From Planctomycetota bacterium (GTDB taxonomy: Bacteria > Planctomycetota > Phycisphaerae > Phycisphaerales > SM1A02): 24,684 nt of DNA. Below, in pieces: positions 16,223 through 23,104 of this stretch (the stretch's first letter is position 1; each line of letters opens with the position of its first letter). The DNA lies in assembly GCA_014381385.1 (NCBI GenBank), contig JACNLR010000124.1, positions 1 through 24,684 on the forward strand, given 5' to 3'. The notes under the pieces were generated by a model. That model saw only the letters and a program-made list of their open reading frames with translations. It was not told where the DNA came from and ran no database searches. The position numbers and the translations under genes were made by a program.

Positions 16223-17551
16223 ATGAAATTAGTATGCACGACCGTATTCGCCCTCGCTATATCCACAGCATCGTTTGCTGATATTTATCAGTTTAAGGAT
16301 TGCGATGGGAATGGCACGTTGTTACTCACTGAACTTGATGCAGAGCCATACGTTGATTTGAGTTATCTGTACCTTGGTTGCGCGGAGTTGGAAGACGCGA
16401 ATCTGTTTAACGCGAACCTTGTAAATGCGAACCTTGAAAACGCGAACCTGAATTTCGCGAACCTTGAAAACGCGAACCTGAATTTCGCGAACCTGAATGG
16501 CGCGAACCTTGAAAACGCTAACTTTGAAAACGCGATCCTGACTGGTGTGCAATCGGGGGGTATTCAAGGAACACCCTTTGCTCTTCCAGCAAATTGGTCC
16601 TTGATCAACGGATACCTCATTGGTCCCGGCGCGAGCCTGTTTGGCGCGTACCTTGTAAATGCAAACCTAGAAGGCGCGGACCTGACTGGCGCGGTTTTGT
16701 CGTTCGCGAATCTGCTTTACGCGGATCTTGAAAACGCGACCCTCACTGGCGCGAACCTGAATGGCGCGAGACTGCTTTACGCGGATCTGTCTGGTGTGCA
16801 ATCAGGGGGTATTCAAGGAACACCCTTTGATCTTCCAGCAAATTGGTCCTTGATCAACGGATACCTCATTGGTCCCGGTGCGAATCTGTCTGGCGCGAGC
16901 CTGTCTGGCGCGGACCTTGTAAATGCAAACCTAGAAGGCGCGGACCTGACTGGCGCGGATCTGTCTTACGCGGGTCTGTCTTACGCGAATCTTGAAATCG
17001 CGATTCTCACTGGCGCGAACCTGTCTTACGCGAACCTTGAAAATGCGAACCTGACTGGCGCGAACCTTGAAAACGCGAACCTGACTGGCGCGGTTATGTC
17101 TGGCGCGGTTATGTCTGGCGCGGTTATGTCTGGCGCGGTTATGTCTGGCGCGGATCTGTCTTACGCGAACCTGACTGGTGCGGCCCTTGTAAACGCGAAC
17201 CTAGAAGGCGCGGATCTGTCTTACGCGGATTTGTCTTACGCGAACCTTGAAAACGCGAACCTGACTAACGCAATCCTAGTAGGGGCGAACCTGTATGGAA
17301 CGAATCTGAATGGAACGAGCCTGAATGGAACGATATGGGCCATCGAAGGCGCATGCTGCGTTTCCTCTGGTTGCTTCGATGGAAATGATAATCAATGCAC
17401 CGCAGCTGGTGGCACCTGGACTGAAGCTGGAAGTTGCGACGACTGCGTAGCACCTCCAGAAACTTGCGATGGTGATATGAACGCTGATGGTGTTGTGAAT
17501 ATCCATGACTTGCTACTTCTCATCTCGTACTTCGGGAACACTTGCCCGTAA
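16223..17551 (+). CDS. Secreted pentapeptide-repeat protein with dockerin-like C-terminus
   Basis: From ATG 16223 the protein has 442 residues; AAGGAGA lies a few bases upstream, so the longer frame from 16175 is rejected. Signal peptide MKLVCTTVFALAISTASFA is followed by long runs of pentapeptide repeats of the form A-[DN]-L-x-x (ANLENANLNFANL and similar). These should fold as a right-handed quadrilateral beta helix. Two non-pentapeptide inserts (GVQSGGIQGTPF...NWSLINGYLIGPG) recur 83 codons apart. The C-terminus has a Cys-rich module (GACCVSSGCF) and one dockerin-like repeat (DGDMNADGVVNIHDLLLLI). Function is unknown; export and the Ca-binding tail suggest a surface or extracellular structural role. 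The third and second codon positions are highly repetitive (GCG-AA/GA-C), consistent with recent slippage. Confidence 0.88.
   Translation: MKLVCTTVFALAISTASFADIYQFKDCDGNGTLLLTELDAEPYVDLSYLYLGCAELEDANLFNANLVNANLENANLNFANLENANLNFANLNGANLENANFENAILTGVQSGGIQGTPFALPANWSLINGYLIGPGASLFGAYLVNANLEGADLTGAVLSFANLLYADLENATLTGANLNGARLLYADLSGVQSGGIQGTPFDLPANWSLINGYLIGPGANLSGASLSGADLVNANLEGADLTGADLSYAGLSYANLEIAILTGANLSYANLENANLTGANLENANLTGAVMSGAVMSGAVMSGAVMSGADLSYANLTGAALVNANLEGADLSYADLSYANLENANLTNAILVGANLYGTNLNGTSLNGTIWAIEGACCVSSGCFDGNDNQCTAAGGTWTEAGSCDDCVAPPETCDGDMNADGVVNIHDLLLLISYFGNTCP
16544..16957 (+). repeat. Internal long direct repeat in the pentapeptide gene
   Basis: A near-identical block beginning GGTGTGCAATC at 16544 recurs at 16793, 249 bases (83 codons) later, and runs through the NWSLINGYLIGPG insert. 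The similarity resumes with the segment starting CCTTGTAAATGC at 16651 and 16915. Its offset is 264 bases, so the second copy has one extra 15-base pentapeptide unit. Confidence 0.9.
17086..17145 (+). repeat. Four perfect 15-bp tandem repeats in the pentapeptide gene
   Basis: TGGCGCGGTTATGTC occurs four times head to tail with no mismatch, encoding four AVMSG pentapeptides. Perfect identity including silent positions points to recent replication slippage. Confidence 0.95.
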
Positions 17552-17630
17552 GCGTTTTTCATCTCTGTTTTACATCTTTAATATAGTCACACAGAAAACC
17601 ACTGCTAAGGCAGTGGTTTTTGCATACGAG
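17549..17630 (+). repeat. Left copy of the direct repeat flanking the AbiE cassette
   Basis: It begins at the TAA stop of the pentapeptide gene (TAAGCG...), includes TTACATCTTT, ATATAGTCACACAGAAAACC and the terminator hairpin, and ends GCATACGAG. The right copy is at 19403-19500. Just after this copy, GTATGC (17634-17639) pairs with GCATAC (17622-17627). Confidence 0.85.
17595..17621 (+). terminator. Rho-independent terminator after the pentapeptide gene
   Basis: AAACCACTGC (17596-17605) and GCAGTGGTTT (17610-17619) form a 10-bp stem with a 4-base loop, ending in a T run. It lies within the left flanking repeat. Confidence 0.88.
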
Positions 17631-17698
17631 GCCGTATGCACCGTTTTACGCCCTGTTTCCTTCGTTGGCTTGCCAGATTCTTCTAATGGAAGTACAGT

Positions 17699-18355
17699 GT
17701 GACTAAACGTAGGTCGATACGCCTTCTGGACCGACGTTCCGTAACAACTATGCCTCCTAAAACACACACAACACGACTTCTCGATTATGTTGGCACCCAC
17801 GGAACAGTGCGACCTAGTGATCTAGTAAACATTGGTATTCCTCGGCAGGTTCTCAAACGCCTCTACGACCGTGGTGAACTGGTTCGTCGAGCAAGAGGAG
17901 TCTACTCCCTGCCTGATTATGAACCAACTCGACACACAGATCTAGCTACTGTCTGCGCCCGATCGCGTACCGCAACCGTTTGCCTGATCTCTGCTCTAGA
18001 CTTTCATGAACTTTCAACACAAATACCGCATGCTGTTTGGCTCATGATCGATCGTTCAGGCCGACGACCCAAGATTGATCATCCACCAATCCACATTGTG
18101 TATGCATCAGGCAAATCTCTGACTGAGGGAATCCATACGCATAAAATTGAAGGTATAGAAATTAAGATGACGACACCTGCAAAGACAGTTGCTGACTGTT
18201 TTAAGTATCGTGACCATGTTGGGCAAGATGTTGCTATTGAAGCACTCCGTACTTGTCTACGTCAAAAAAAAGCGACTCCAAGTGACATCTTTGAAATGGC
18301 GAAGATTGATCGGGTAGTATCAGTTCTCGCACCTTATCTTGAGGTACTACTTTGA
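17699..18355 (+). CDS. AbiEi-type antitoxin / transcriptional repressor (type IV toxin-antitoxin)
   Basis: This 218-residue protein matches AbiEi family antitoxins. An N-terminal winged-helix domain (about residues 25-75: TRLLDYVGTHGTVRPSDLV, GIPRQVLKRLYDRGELVRRARGVYSLP) is followed by the AbiEi C-terminal domain. The latter has TVCLISALDFHEL, VWLMIDRSGRRP and IKMTTPAKTVADCFKYR. In known systems AbiEi represses its own operon and counteracts the AbiEii nucleotidyltransferase toxin without binding it. GTG 17699 has GGAAG six bases upstream; ATG 17750 is possible but lacks an RBS. The toxin frame begins at the stop in a TTGA overlap. Leu CTA is used more often than in the neighbouring genes, consistent with transfer. 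Confidence 0.88.
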   Translation: MTKRRSIRLLDRRSVTTMPPKTHTTRLLDYVGTHGTVRPSDLVNIGIPRQVLKRLYDRGELVRRARGVYSLPDYEPTRHTDLATVCARSRTATVCLISALDFHELSTQIPHAVWLMIDRSGRRPKIDHPPIHIVYASGKSLTEGIHTHKIEGIEIKMTTPAKTVADCFKYRDHVGQDVAIEALRTCLRQKKATPSDIFEMAKIDRVVSVLAPYLEVLL

Positions 18356-19230
18356 CCAAACAATCGGGAAGTAGTTTGGTCACTTCAGTTCGGCAACGGT
18401 TGCTAAACATCCGCAACGCTACAGGGGCAGACTACAACGCTCTACTAACCCAGTACGCGATAGAACGATTCTTGTATCGTCTTTCGATGTCCGACTTGTC
18501 GGATTAGTTCGTTCTCAAAGGTGCGATGCTATTTCGTGTTTGGTCGGGGACTCTGCATCGTCCAACAAAAGATTTAGATCTACTTGGCCATGGAGATTCT
18601 AGTCCTGAGGCAGTCGCGGCTACTATTAGACAATTGATCACAACAGTAGTTGCAGATGATGGGATGACATTTGATCCATCAACAATTGATTCTCAAAATA
18701 TACGCGAAGACCAAGAGTACGACGGTGTACGTGTTCTGCTAACTGCATATCTGGGAAACGCTCGTATCCCGATGCAAATTGACATCGGTTTCGGGGATGC
18801 CGTTACACCTGAAGCAGAGATCAAACCATACCCCACGCTTCTAGATTCGGACGCACCAATCCTGCGAATGTACCCACCAGTAACTGTAGTTGCTGAAAAA
18901 GTTGAAGCAGCTGTGACACTCGGTATGGCTAACAGCAGAATGAAAGACTACTACGATCTGTTCGTGCTGTTGCGCGATTATGATCTAAAGGAAGAGAATC
19001 TTACTGAAGCAATAGTTGCTACATTTCGTCGAAGGCAAACAATGATCCCAGAGGATGTACCAATCGGTTTTTCGGAATCGTTTAGCAAGGATAAGCATGT
19101 TAATTTACGCTGGACCGAATTCATTAGGCGAATGAATATAGACGATGCACCTTCAGATTTCACTGATGTCATCAACAAAATTCAACCACGAATTTGTCGC
19201 GCTCTACTTAGAGCACACACCATTGACTAG
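18352..19230 (+). pseudogene. AbiEii-type nucleotidyltransferase toxin interrupted by an in-frame TAG
   Basis: The toxin frame starts at TTG 18352 (TTGA overlap with the antitoxin) and reads SSLVTSVRQRLLNIRNATG...YAIERFLYRLSMSDLSD, then meets TAG at 18505-18507. It continues in the same frame with FVLKGAMLFRVW...RPTKDLDLLG, the nucleotidyltransferase G-[AS]...D-x-D core, and later VAEKVEAAVTLG and KDYYDLFVLL. It ends at 19230, giving 292 codons apart from the stop, the normal family length. Homologues usually have one residue (R, Q or H) at the TAG position, so one base change such as CAG to TAG would explain it. Restart at ATG 18526 would drop the N-terminus and the KGA part of the active site. 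The rest looks undecayed, so the mutation is recent, a sequencing error, or read through. Confidence 0.85.
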
Positions 19231-19402
19231 AGTGACTCACCAATGGCGGACACAGGCTGAAGTCGCGATTCCAGTACTAGTGACATGCCATGTTCCTACT
19301 GATCTGCACCGCACCTTCGCCGGTTCCAACGAGAGTTCCTGCTTGCAATGGTTCGTGTCGAGGATCTAGCTAGTTGCCTCCTTGGATGCGGGAATTGGTA
19401 TG
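19231..19402. other. Non-coding stretch inside the cassette
   Basis: No supported gene is seen between the AbiEii stop and the right flanking repeat. A frame here (ending near 19369) runs out of phase from the toxin gene and has no recognisable content. Confidence 0.5.
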
Positions 19403-19500
19403 TAAGCGATTTCATCTTTGTTTTACATCTTTATATAGTTACACAATATAGTCACACAGAAAACCACTGCTAAGGCAGTGGTTTTTCTTTTGCATACGAG
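19403..19500 (+). repeat. Right copy of the direct repeat flanking the AbiE cassette
   Basis: It repeats the left copy from TAAGCG through TTTTACATCTTT, ATAGTCACACAGAAAACC, the same terminator hairpin and the closing GCATACGAG. It differs by a short extra TATAGTTACACAA-type duplication and a CTTTT insertion after the hairpin. Here TAAGCG is not the end of a recognisable gene. Confidence 0.85.
19460..19490 (+). terminator. Rho-independent terminator in the right flanking repeat
   Basis: AAACCACTGC (19461-19470) and GCAGTGGTTT (19475-19484) form the same 10-bp stem and TAAG loop as at 17596, followed by a T-rich tail. It would serve the AbiE operon. Confidence 0.85.
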
Positions 19501-19516
19501 TTTTATATAAAGGCCT

Positions 19517-19632
19517 TTATCTTCGCCTGCGGCGTGTCGCAAATCCAGCAATGCCAAGGAGTGCGAGTGCACTAGGCGCTGGAACAGAATCGAAGGTTAA
19601 ATCAAGATAACCAAATGTTCCGTTGCTTCCGC
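19517..19632 (-). pseudogene. Detached PEP-CTERM C-terminal tail (gene remnant)
   Basis: The minus-strand frame reads GSNGTFGYLDLTFDSVPAPS, then ALALLGIAGFATRRRRR and a TAA (19517-19519). This is a complete PEP-CTERM-like sorting tail very similar to that of the 1409-2071 protein. Its upstream body is missing: at 19633 the similarity switches to a fragment of a CRTAC1-type gene. A mini-frame from ATG 19639 would encode 40 residues, but no RBS or signal peptide supports a real gene. Confidence 0.8.
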
Positions 19633-19691
19633 CAGCCATAAAAATTGAGTTCTTTATTTTCAGTCATTGCTTGATGTGTTGTCGATCATTA
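19633..19691 (-). pseudogene. Fragment of a CRTAC1-type (FG-GAP/UnbV) gene
   Basis: The plus-strand text CAGCCATAAAAATTGAG...TTGCTTGATGTGTTGTCGA closely matches the segment around 24257-24315 inside the CRTAC1-type gene at the right edge. In the intact gene this region encodes MSMVDNTSSNDGKTKNSIFMAD. Here the frame has stops (TGA and TAA) after DNTSSND and is plainly decayed. The fragment is about 60 bases and is sandwiched between a PEP-CTERM tail and a sulfatase start. Confidence 0.75.
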
Positions 19692-19769
19692 ACCAAAGCA
19701 GCCCACTTCACCATAACCAAGATCATCTGCGAGGATAAACACAATGTTTGGAGGAAGGGTTTCTTTTAT
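19692..19769 (-). pseudogene. N-terminal fragment of a sulfatase (remnant)
   Basis: On the minus strand codons read KETLPPNIVFILADDLGYGE, then VGCFG and TAA. This is the characteristic start of type I sulfatases, including the two metal-binding aspartates of ADD. Just before it in frame lies TAA ATA with no start codon, and just after it the sequence switches to the CRTAC1-type fragment. The catalytic C-x-P/A-x-R signature and everything beyond are absent. It is therefore a scrap of about 25 codons, not a functional gene. Confidence 0.75.
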
Positions 19770-19859
19770 TTATTTGGTTGGTTGCCAAAGAAGCGTAGCA
19801 ATACATAATTCAAGGATTACCACGGGAATGGGTGTTCATATTGTACGATATTAATTGCG

Positions 19860-20864
19860 ATGACTCTTTTGCATGTATTCACAACGTTTTTGTCCACCAC
19901 TTTTCTGTGTTTAAGTTGTGTTGATTTCAACAAGCCTGACGATGCACAACAAACGAAATTTCTTCGCGGCATCAATCTGCCCCCGACGCAAGGGACGACA
20001 AATGCTGGTTCGTTTCTTGAGGGTGTGTACAAATACGATTACAGTTTGGAGGATTTTGAAAGAATGGCAAAAGCAGGTTTTGGTTCGATGCGAATTGCAA
20101 TCAATGCAGAGACGGCGAAAGATCCGAAATCACTTGAGAAGATTATGGGTTTCTTTGAACAAGTTGGTAACAGCGGCATCATCTGTTTTTTTGATACAAA
20201 GCGTGATGGCGAGAAAACGCATGGCGATGGGAAACCAAACGACTTGGAACTTCTTGCATCTTGCTGGAAACACATACACGAATTATTTGCAGACAAGCCA
20301 AATATTTCTTACGAACTGTTCAATGAACCTTTTGGTTACCAGTGGACAATCGAGGGAGCAACAGAATATCTATCAGATATGCGAAGGGTTATTCAACTCG
20401 CTTCGCTTCCGATAGATCGATGCATTATTGGCGGTGTAGGGTACAGCAGCAATGTGCAATTAGTTGCAAAGGCGGGCTGGGAGGGGGATCTTGCGTACCA
20501 TTTCTATCCTTCGTGGTTACCAGAAGGAAATAAAACGCAAGAGAACTACTCGAACAAAATTCAACACGACCTTGCAAGTTTGAGTTCTCGTGTACATCTA
20601 ACTGAGTTTGGCGCAAACTTGTGCAAGGGTGATGTGTACGAAACCTATTCGCCAAAAGGAACAGTTACTTGTCAAGATCAAAACACACTTCGCGGTTTGC
20701 ATGATGCCCTTAGGAAATTGAAACAAGATGGACATGGTATTGCTTCTTCATATCTCTGGCATGGCTGGGATAACGGTGATTCGTACGATGCGTGGAATCC
20801 AAAGGCAACTTTCGGTGCAGAAAAAGTAAAACGAATACAAGGTGAAGTTGTCATAAAGAACTAA
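19860..20864 (+). CDS. Secreted glycoside hydrolase family 5-like enzyme
   Basis: This 334-residue protein begins with a hydrophobic export signal (MTLLHVFTTFLSTTFLCLSC). The Cys at its end could be a lipidation site, but the lipobox is imperfect. The mature enzyme shows the GH5/cellulase (clan GH-A) pattern: LRGINLPPTQG near the N-terminus, FGSMRIAIN after the first strand, acid/base E156 in YELFNEPFG, a conserved YHFYP segment (HFYPSWLPEG), nucleophile E249 in HLTEFGAN, and SSYLWHGWDNGD before the end. Beta-1,4- or mixed-linked glucan, mannan or a similar polysaccharide is the likely substrate; the motifs do not settle which. ATG 19860 lacks a clear RBS. It stands alone, downstream of a stretch of gene scraps, and no terminator was recognised. 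Confidence 0.85.
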   Translation: MTLLHVFTTFLSTTFLCLSCVDFNKPDDAQQTKFLRGINLPPTQGTTNAGSFLEGVYKYDYSLEDFERMAKAGFGSMRIAINAETAKDPKSLEKIMGFFEQVGNSGIICFFDTKRDGEKTHGDGKPNDLELLASCWKHIHELFADKPNISYELFNEPFGYQWTIEGATEYLSDMRRVIQLASLPIDRCIIGGVGYSSNVQLVAKAGWEGDLAYHFYPSWLPEGNKTQENYSNKIQHDLASLSSRVHLTEFGANLCKGDVYETYSPKGTVTCQDQNTLRGLHDALRKLKQDGHGIASSYLWHGWDNGDSYDAWNPKATFGAEKVKRIQGEVVIKN

Positions 20865-21027
20865 GGGTACACCTAGCGTAATCGTCTACCATAGAAAAAG
20901 CTCGGTCAATTTTTCAACTTTGCCTCACAACAGTTCGAGTCTTGCGCAAGCATGTCCTAAAGCCTGCTTCTGGGTCTTTTGTAAACCACTTACAGCAATT
21001 ATTACAGCAGTAGTTTATCATGAAGCC

Positions 21028-22065
21028 ATGATTGATCAATTACATTCCATCTTATCAAGCGTTTCGAAGGACAAAGATTTATCCAAAATGGTATCCAAGA
21101 GAGACGAAGTATATTCCAGATATCAACCGATCTTTAATTTGGATGCAATTGATAACCTAACTCAAGAAGAATTTCTTGGTTTTTTATTATTTAAAAACAA
21201 CCAACACTGGACAGGTTTGCATCGTATGGGACCCGCTGTAACAAAGGATATGGACGCACTACGCAAGTCAATTCAGATATTAATTGACGATAACGTTCCC
21301 ATCACAAAGAGATTTGATACTTTGTTTACAAAGGGTAGACCAAAACTTTATAAATTAGGCAAAGCAATCGTTACATCAATTTTAATGATTTCATCAAACG
21401 GTAAGTATGGTGTATGGAACGGTACTTCTGAGGGGGCACTTCGTAAGCTTGAAATGTGGCCAAAATTTGAACGGGGGACATCTTTAGGCCATCGATACAA
21501 CATAATAAATAATCTGTTAATTGATATTGCAGCTGAGCTAAATATCGACCTTTGGACATTAGACGGTTTGTGGTGGCGAGTGCTTCAACCAAAAGACAAT
21601 TCAATATTAGATATCGACGATGAAAATAGATTAGACGAGGAAGCCGATCAGAAATTTGGATTAGAACGACATTTGCATGATTTTATTTTGGACAACTGGG
21701 AAAGGACAACTCTGGCAACTCATTGGGAGCTCGATGAAAATGGCGGTGATATAAAGGGTTATGGTTATGAGAGATCAACACCAGTTGGTCGAATTGATCT
21801 GTTGGCAAAGCACAAATCAGAACCACGTTGGTTAATTATTGAACTTAAACGTTCGCAGGGTAGCGACGACACACTTGGACAGGTCCAGAGATACATGGGA
21901 TGGGTAATAGAAGAACTTGCTAATGATGGAGATGAAGTCGAGGGGCTGATTATTGCATCTGAACAAAGCGAGAAACTCCGATACGCAATGTCGGCAACAA
22001 AGAATATTAAATTTATGAAATACGAGGTCGACTTTCGTTTAATCTCGAAGAGTTATTCGTTGTGA
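21028..22065 (+). CDS. NucS/DUF91-like PD-(D/E)xK nuclease-domain protein, role unknown
   Basis: From ATG 21028 the protein has 345 residues. An upstream TTG at 20920 would add 36 residues with no family features, so ATG is preferred, though its RBS is weak. Residues 1 to about 205 form an unrecognised, mostly helical domain (NLTQEEFLGFLLFKNNQHW, KLGKAIVTSILMIS, IDLWTLDGLWWRVL). From about 215 a NucS/DUF91-type nuclease domain follows: LERHLHDFILDNWE, TPVGRIDLLAKH (D257), WLIIELKRSQGSDDTLGQ (E272, K274) and QRYMGWVIEEL. This contains the expected D...E-x-K core. NucS family proteins act in mismatch repair in actinobacteria and archaea, but this domain order differs from theirs. Codon use is AT-richer (ATA, TTA) than in neighbours, suggesting acquisition. 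A defence or DNA-repair role is a guess. Confidence 0.75.
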   Translation: MIDQLHSILSSVSKDKDLSKMVSKRDEVYSRYQPIFNLDAIDNLTQEEFLGFLLFKNNQHWTGLHRMGPAVTKDMDALRKSIQILIDDNVPITKRFDTLFTKGRPKLYKLGKAIVTSILMISSNGKYGVWNGTSEGALRKLEMWPKFERGTSLGHRYNIINNLLIDIAAELNIDLWTLDGLWWRVLQPKDNSILDIDDENRLDEEADQKFGLERHLHDFILDNWERTTLATHWELDENGGDIKGYGYERSTPVGRIDLLAKHKSEPRWLIIELKRSQGSDDTLGQVQRYMGWVIEELANDGDEVEGLIIASEQSEKLRYAMSATKNIKFMKYEVDFRLISKSYSL

Positions 22066-22101
22066 ATCCTTAATTAGATCTGGAACACCCCAGCAATCCA
22101 C

Positions 22102-22205
22102 TGACCTGCCCCCATTAGTTGTACCAGTTCGTATGTTAGTCAATTGACCAGGTAGGTTTAAAATGTCACAGCAATTTGATAACAACACCGCAAGTAGTCG
22201 GAGTT
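22102..22205 (+). mobile_element. Possible IS end remnant (IS3-type) with a truncated orfA start
   Basis: TGACCTGCCCCCATTAG followed by TTGTACCAG resembles the terminal sequence of IS3-group elements. About 60 bases later an ATG (MSQQFDNNT...) sits where orfA would start, but the frame stops after 16 codons. No transposase body and no second inverted repeat were found. The identification rests on memory of IS ends and is tentative. The rest of 22066-22355 holds only the terminator of the next gene. Confidence 0.3.
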
Positions 22206-22313
22206 GTTTTTAGGTTAATCATGACTTCTCTATAAACGCACCGAAAATGCAAATAGCAAGTGCGATGCAAAAAAAGATGAAGAAAATTCCAGTGAACATG
22301 TGAATGTATCGAC

Positions 22314-22350
22314 AAAAAGAGCGTGCAGTCGTTAAACCACACGCACTTTG
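22314..22350 (-). terminator. Terminator after the C-type lectin gene
   Basis: Read leftward, AGTGCGTG...and...CACGCTCT form an imperfect GC-rich stem (core GCGTG/CACGC) with a loop of about 12 bases, followed by TTTTTG. It lies directly downstream of the stop at 22356. Confidence 0.6.
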
Positions 22351-22355
22351 TATTG

Positions 22356-23075
22356 TTAAGGACATCCTCCCCAATTAACTACTACATATAGTAGATCGTT
22401 TACATTTACAATGCCATCATAGTCCACATCCCCGAGAGGGCTCGATTGTCCCCATCGAGCGATGACGAGGAGAAGGTCAAGTGCATCGACATTCCCTGTT
22501 TCGTCGATATCGGCTAAACATTCACAATCATCTGGTAAACCATTTTCGTTGTAGTCGGTGGCGGTTCCATTCACGATTTCAGTGCTGTCGAATAAACCGT
22601 TGTTGTTGCAGTCTTCGTATTCAACAAGAAAACGTGCAAGATATTGATCGTTGACATCATTCCATGTCCCTGGAGTGACCCAAAGAGCAATGTAATCTTC
22701 ATTCCCATTATGATTGTTTGGTTCACCTGGATACCAAGAAGTGTACGTGAATGGTTCGTCTGTAATCCAAAACCAACTCCCTGTTTTGAGGTTTTGCCTT
22801 GCGCCTATATGTGTGACGCCAGGTGCACCCCCTGGGCTAAATTGAAGAGTGAAATCATGCTCTTCTTGGGTGGTGATTGTTGCAAGATGTCCTCCAAGTT
22901 CTTCAGAGGCAGTTTTAGCTTCTTGCCAAGTGAGTGGTTCATCGATTCGTTCATACCAATGACCATTACCTCCTTCTTCGATTGTCCATTGGATTGGCTC
23001 AGCAGTAACAAGTGTGAGCGGAAGTCCGAGTGAGAATGGGATACAACCTAAAAGTAATTTTGTCTTTCGTTTCAT
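22356..23075 (-). CDS. Secreted C-type lectin domain protein with two dockerin-like repeats
   Basis: This 239-residue protein has a signal peptide (MKRKTKLLLGCIPFSLGLPLTLVTA). A C-type lectin-like domain spans about residues 30-155: HWYERIDEPLTWQEAKTASE, ELGGHLATITTQEEHDF, the WYPGEPNN calcium/sugar-loop motif, and GTWNDVND before the final strand RFLVEYED. The EPN tripeptide is the form often associated with mannose-type Ca-dependent sugar binding, but specificity is not established. An acidic stretch with Ca-binding character (DCNNNGLFDSTEIVNG, DYNENGLPDDC) leads into two dockerin-like repeats (DETGNVDALDLLLVI; DYDGIVNVNDLLYVV) ending in CP. AAAGGAG six bases before ATG 23075 is a strong RBS. 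It probably acts on the cell surface as a glycan-binding or adhesion protein. Confidence 0.88.
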   Translation of the reverse strand: MKRKTKLLLGCIPFSLGLPLTLVTAEPIQWTIEEGGNGHWYERIDEPLTWQEAKTASEELGGHLATITTQEEHDFTLQFSPGGAPGVTHIGARQNLKTGSWFWITDEPFTYTSWYPGEPNNHNGNEDYIALWVTPGTWNDVNDQYLARFLVEYEDCNNNGLFDSTEIVNGTATDYNENGLPDDCECLADIDETGNVDALDLLLVIARWGQSSPLGDVDYDGIVNVNDLLYVVVNWGGCP

Positions 23076-23104
23076 CCTGTGCTCCTTTCAAAAGCATGTG
23101 TTAG

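Noticed and set aside
16400..17340. CRISPR-like or non-coding tandem array
   Set aside because: The repeats are in frame, multiples of 15 bases, and encode pentapeptides within one open frame with a signal peptide.
18505..18507. Recoding of TAG as pyrrolysine or another residue
   Set aside because: No suppressor tRNA or recoding element is visible and a single nonsense change is simpler.
18352..18525. Frameshift in the AbiEii toxin
   Set aside because: Both halves are in the same frame; only a TAG separates them, so it is a nonsense change and not a shift.
19145..19369. Frame overlapping the end of the toxin gene
   Set aside because: It is out of phase with the toxin, has no RBS and shows no recognisable motif.
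22219..22365. 48-codon minus-strand frame ending in a hydrophobic helix (FTGIFFIFFCIALAICIFG)
   Set aside because: Its ATG directly abuts GGAGG with no spacing, it overlaps the end of the lectin gene and spans that gene's terminator. It could be real but nothing supports it beyond length and hydrophobicity.
2900..23075. Cellulosome-type complex based on dockerin-like tails
   Set aside because: No cohesin or scaffoldin is encoded in the window, and these tails are widespread on planctomycete secreted proteins.
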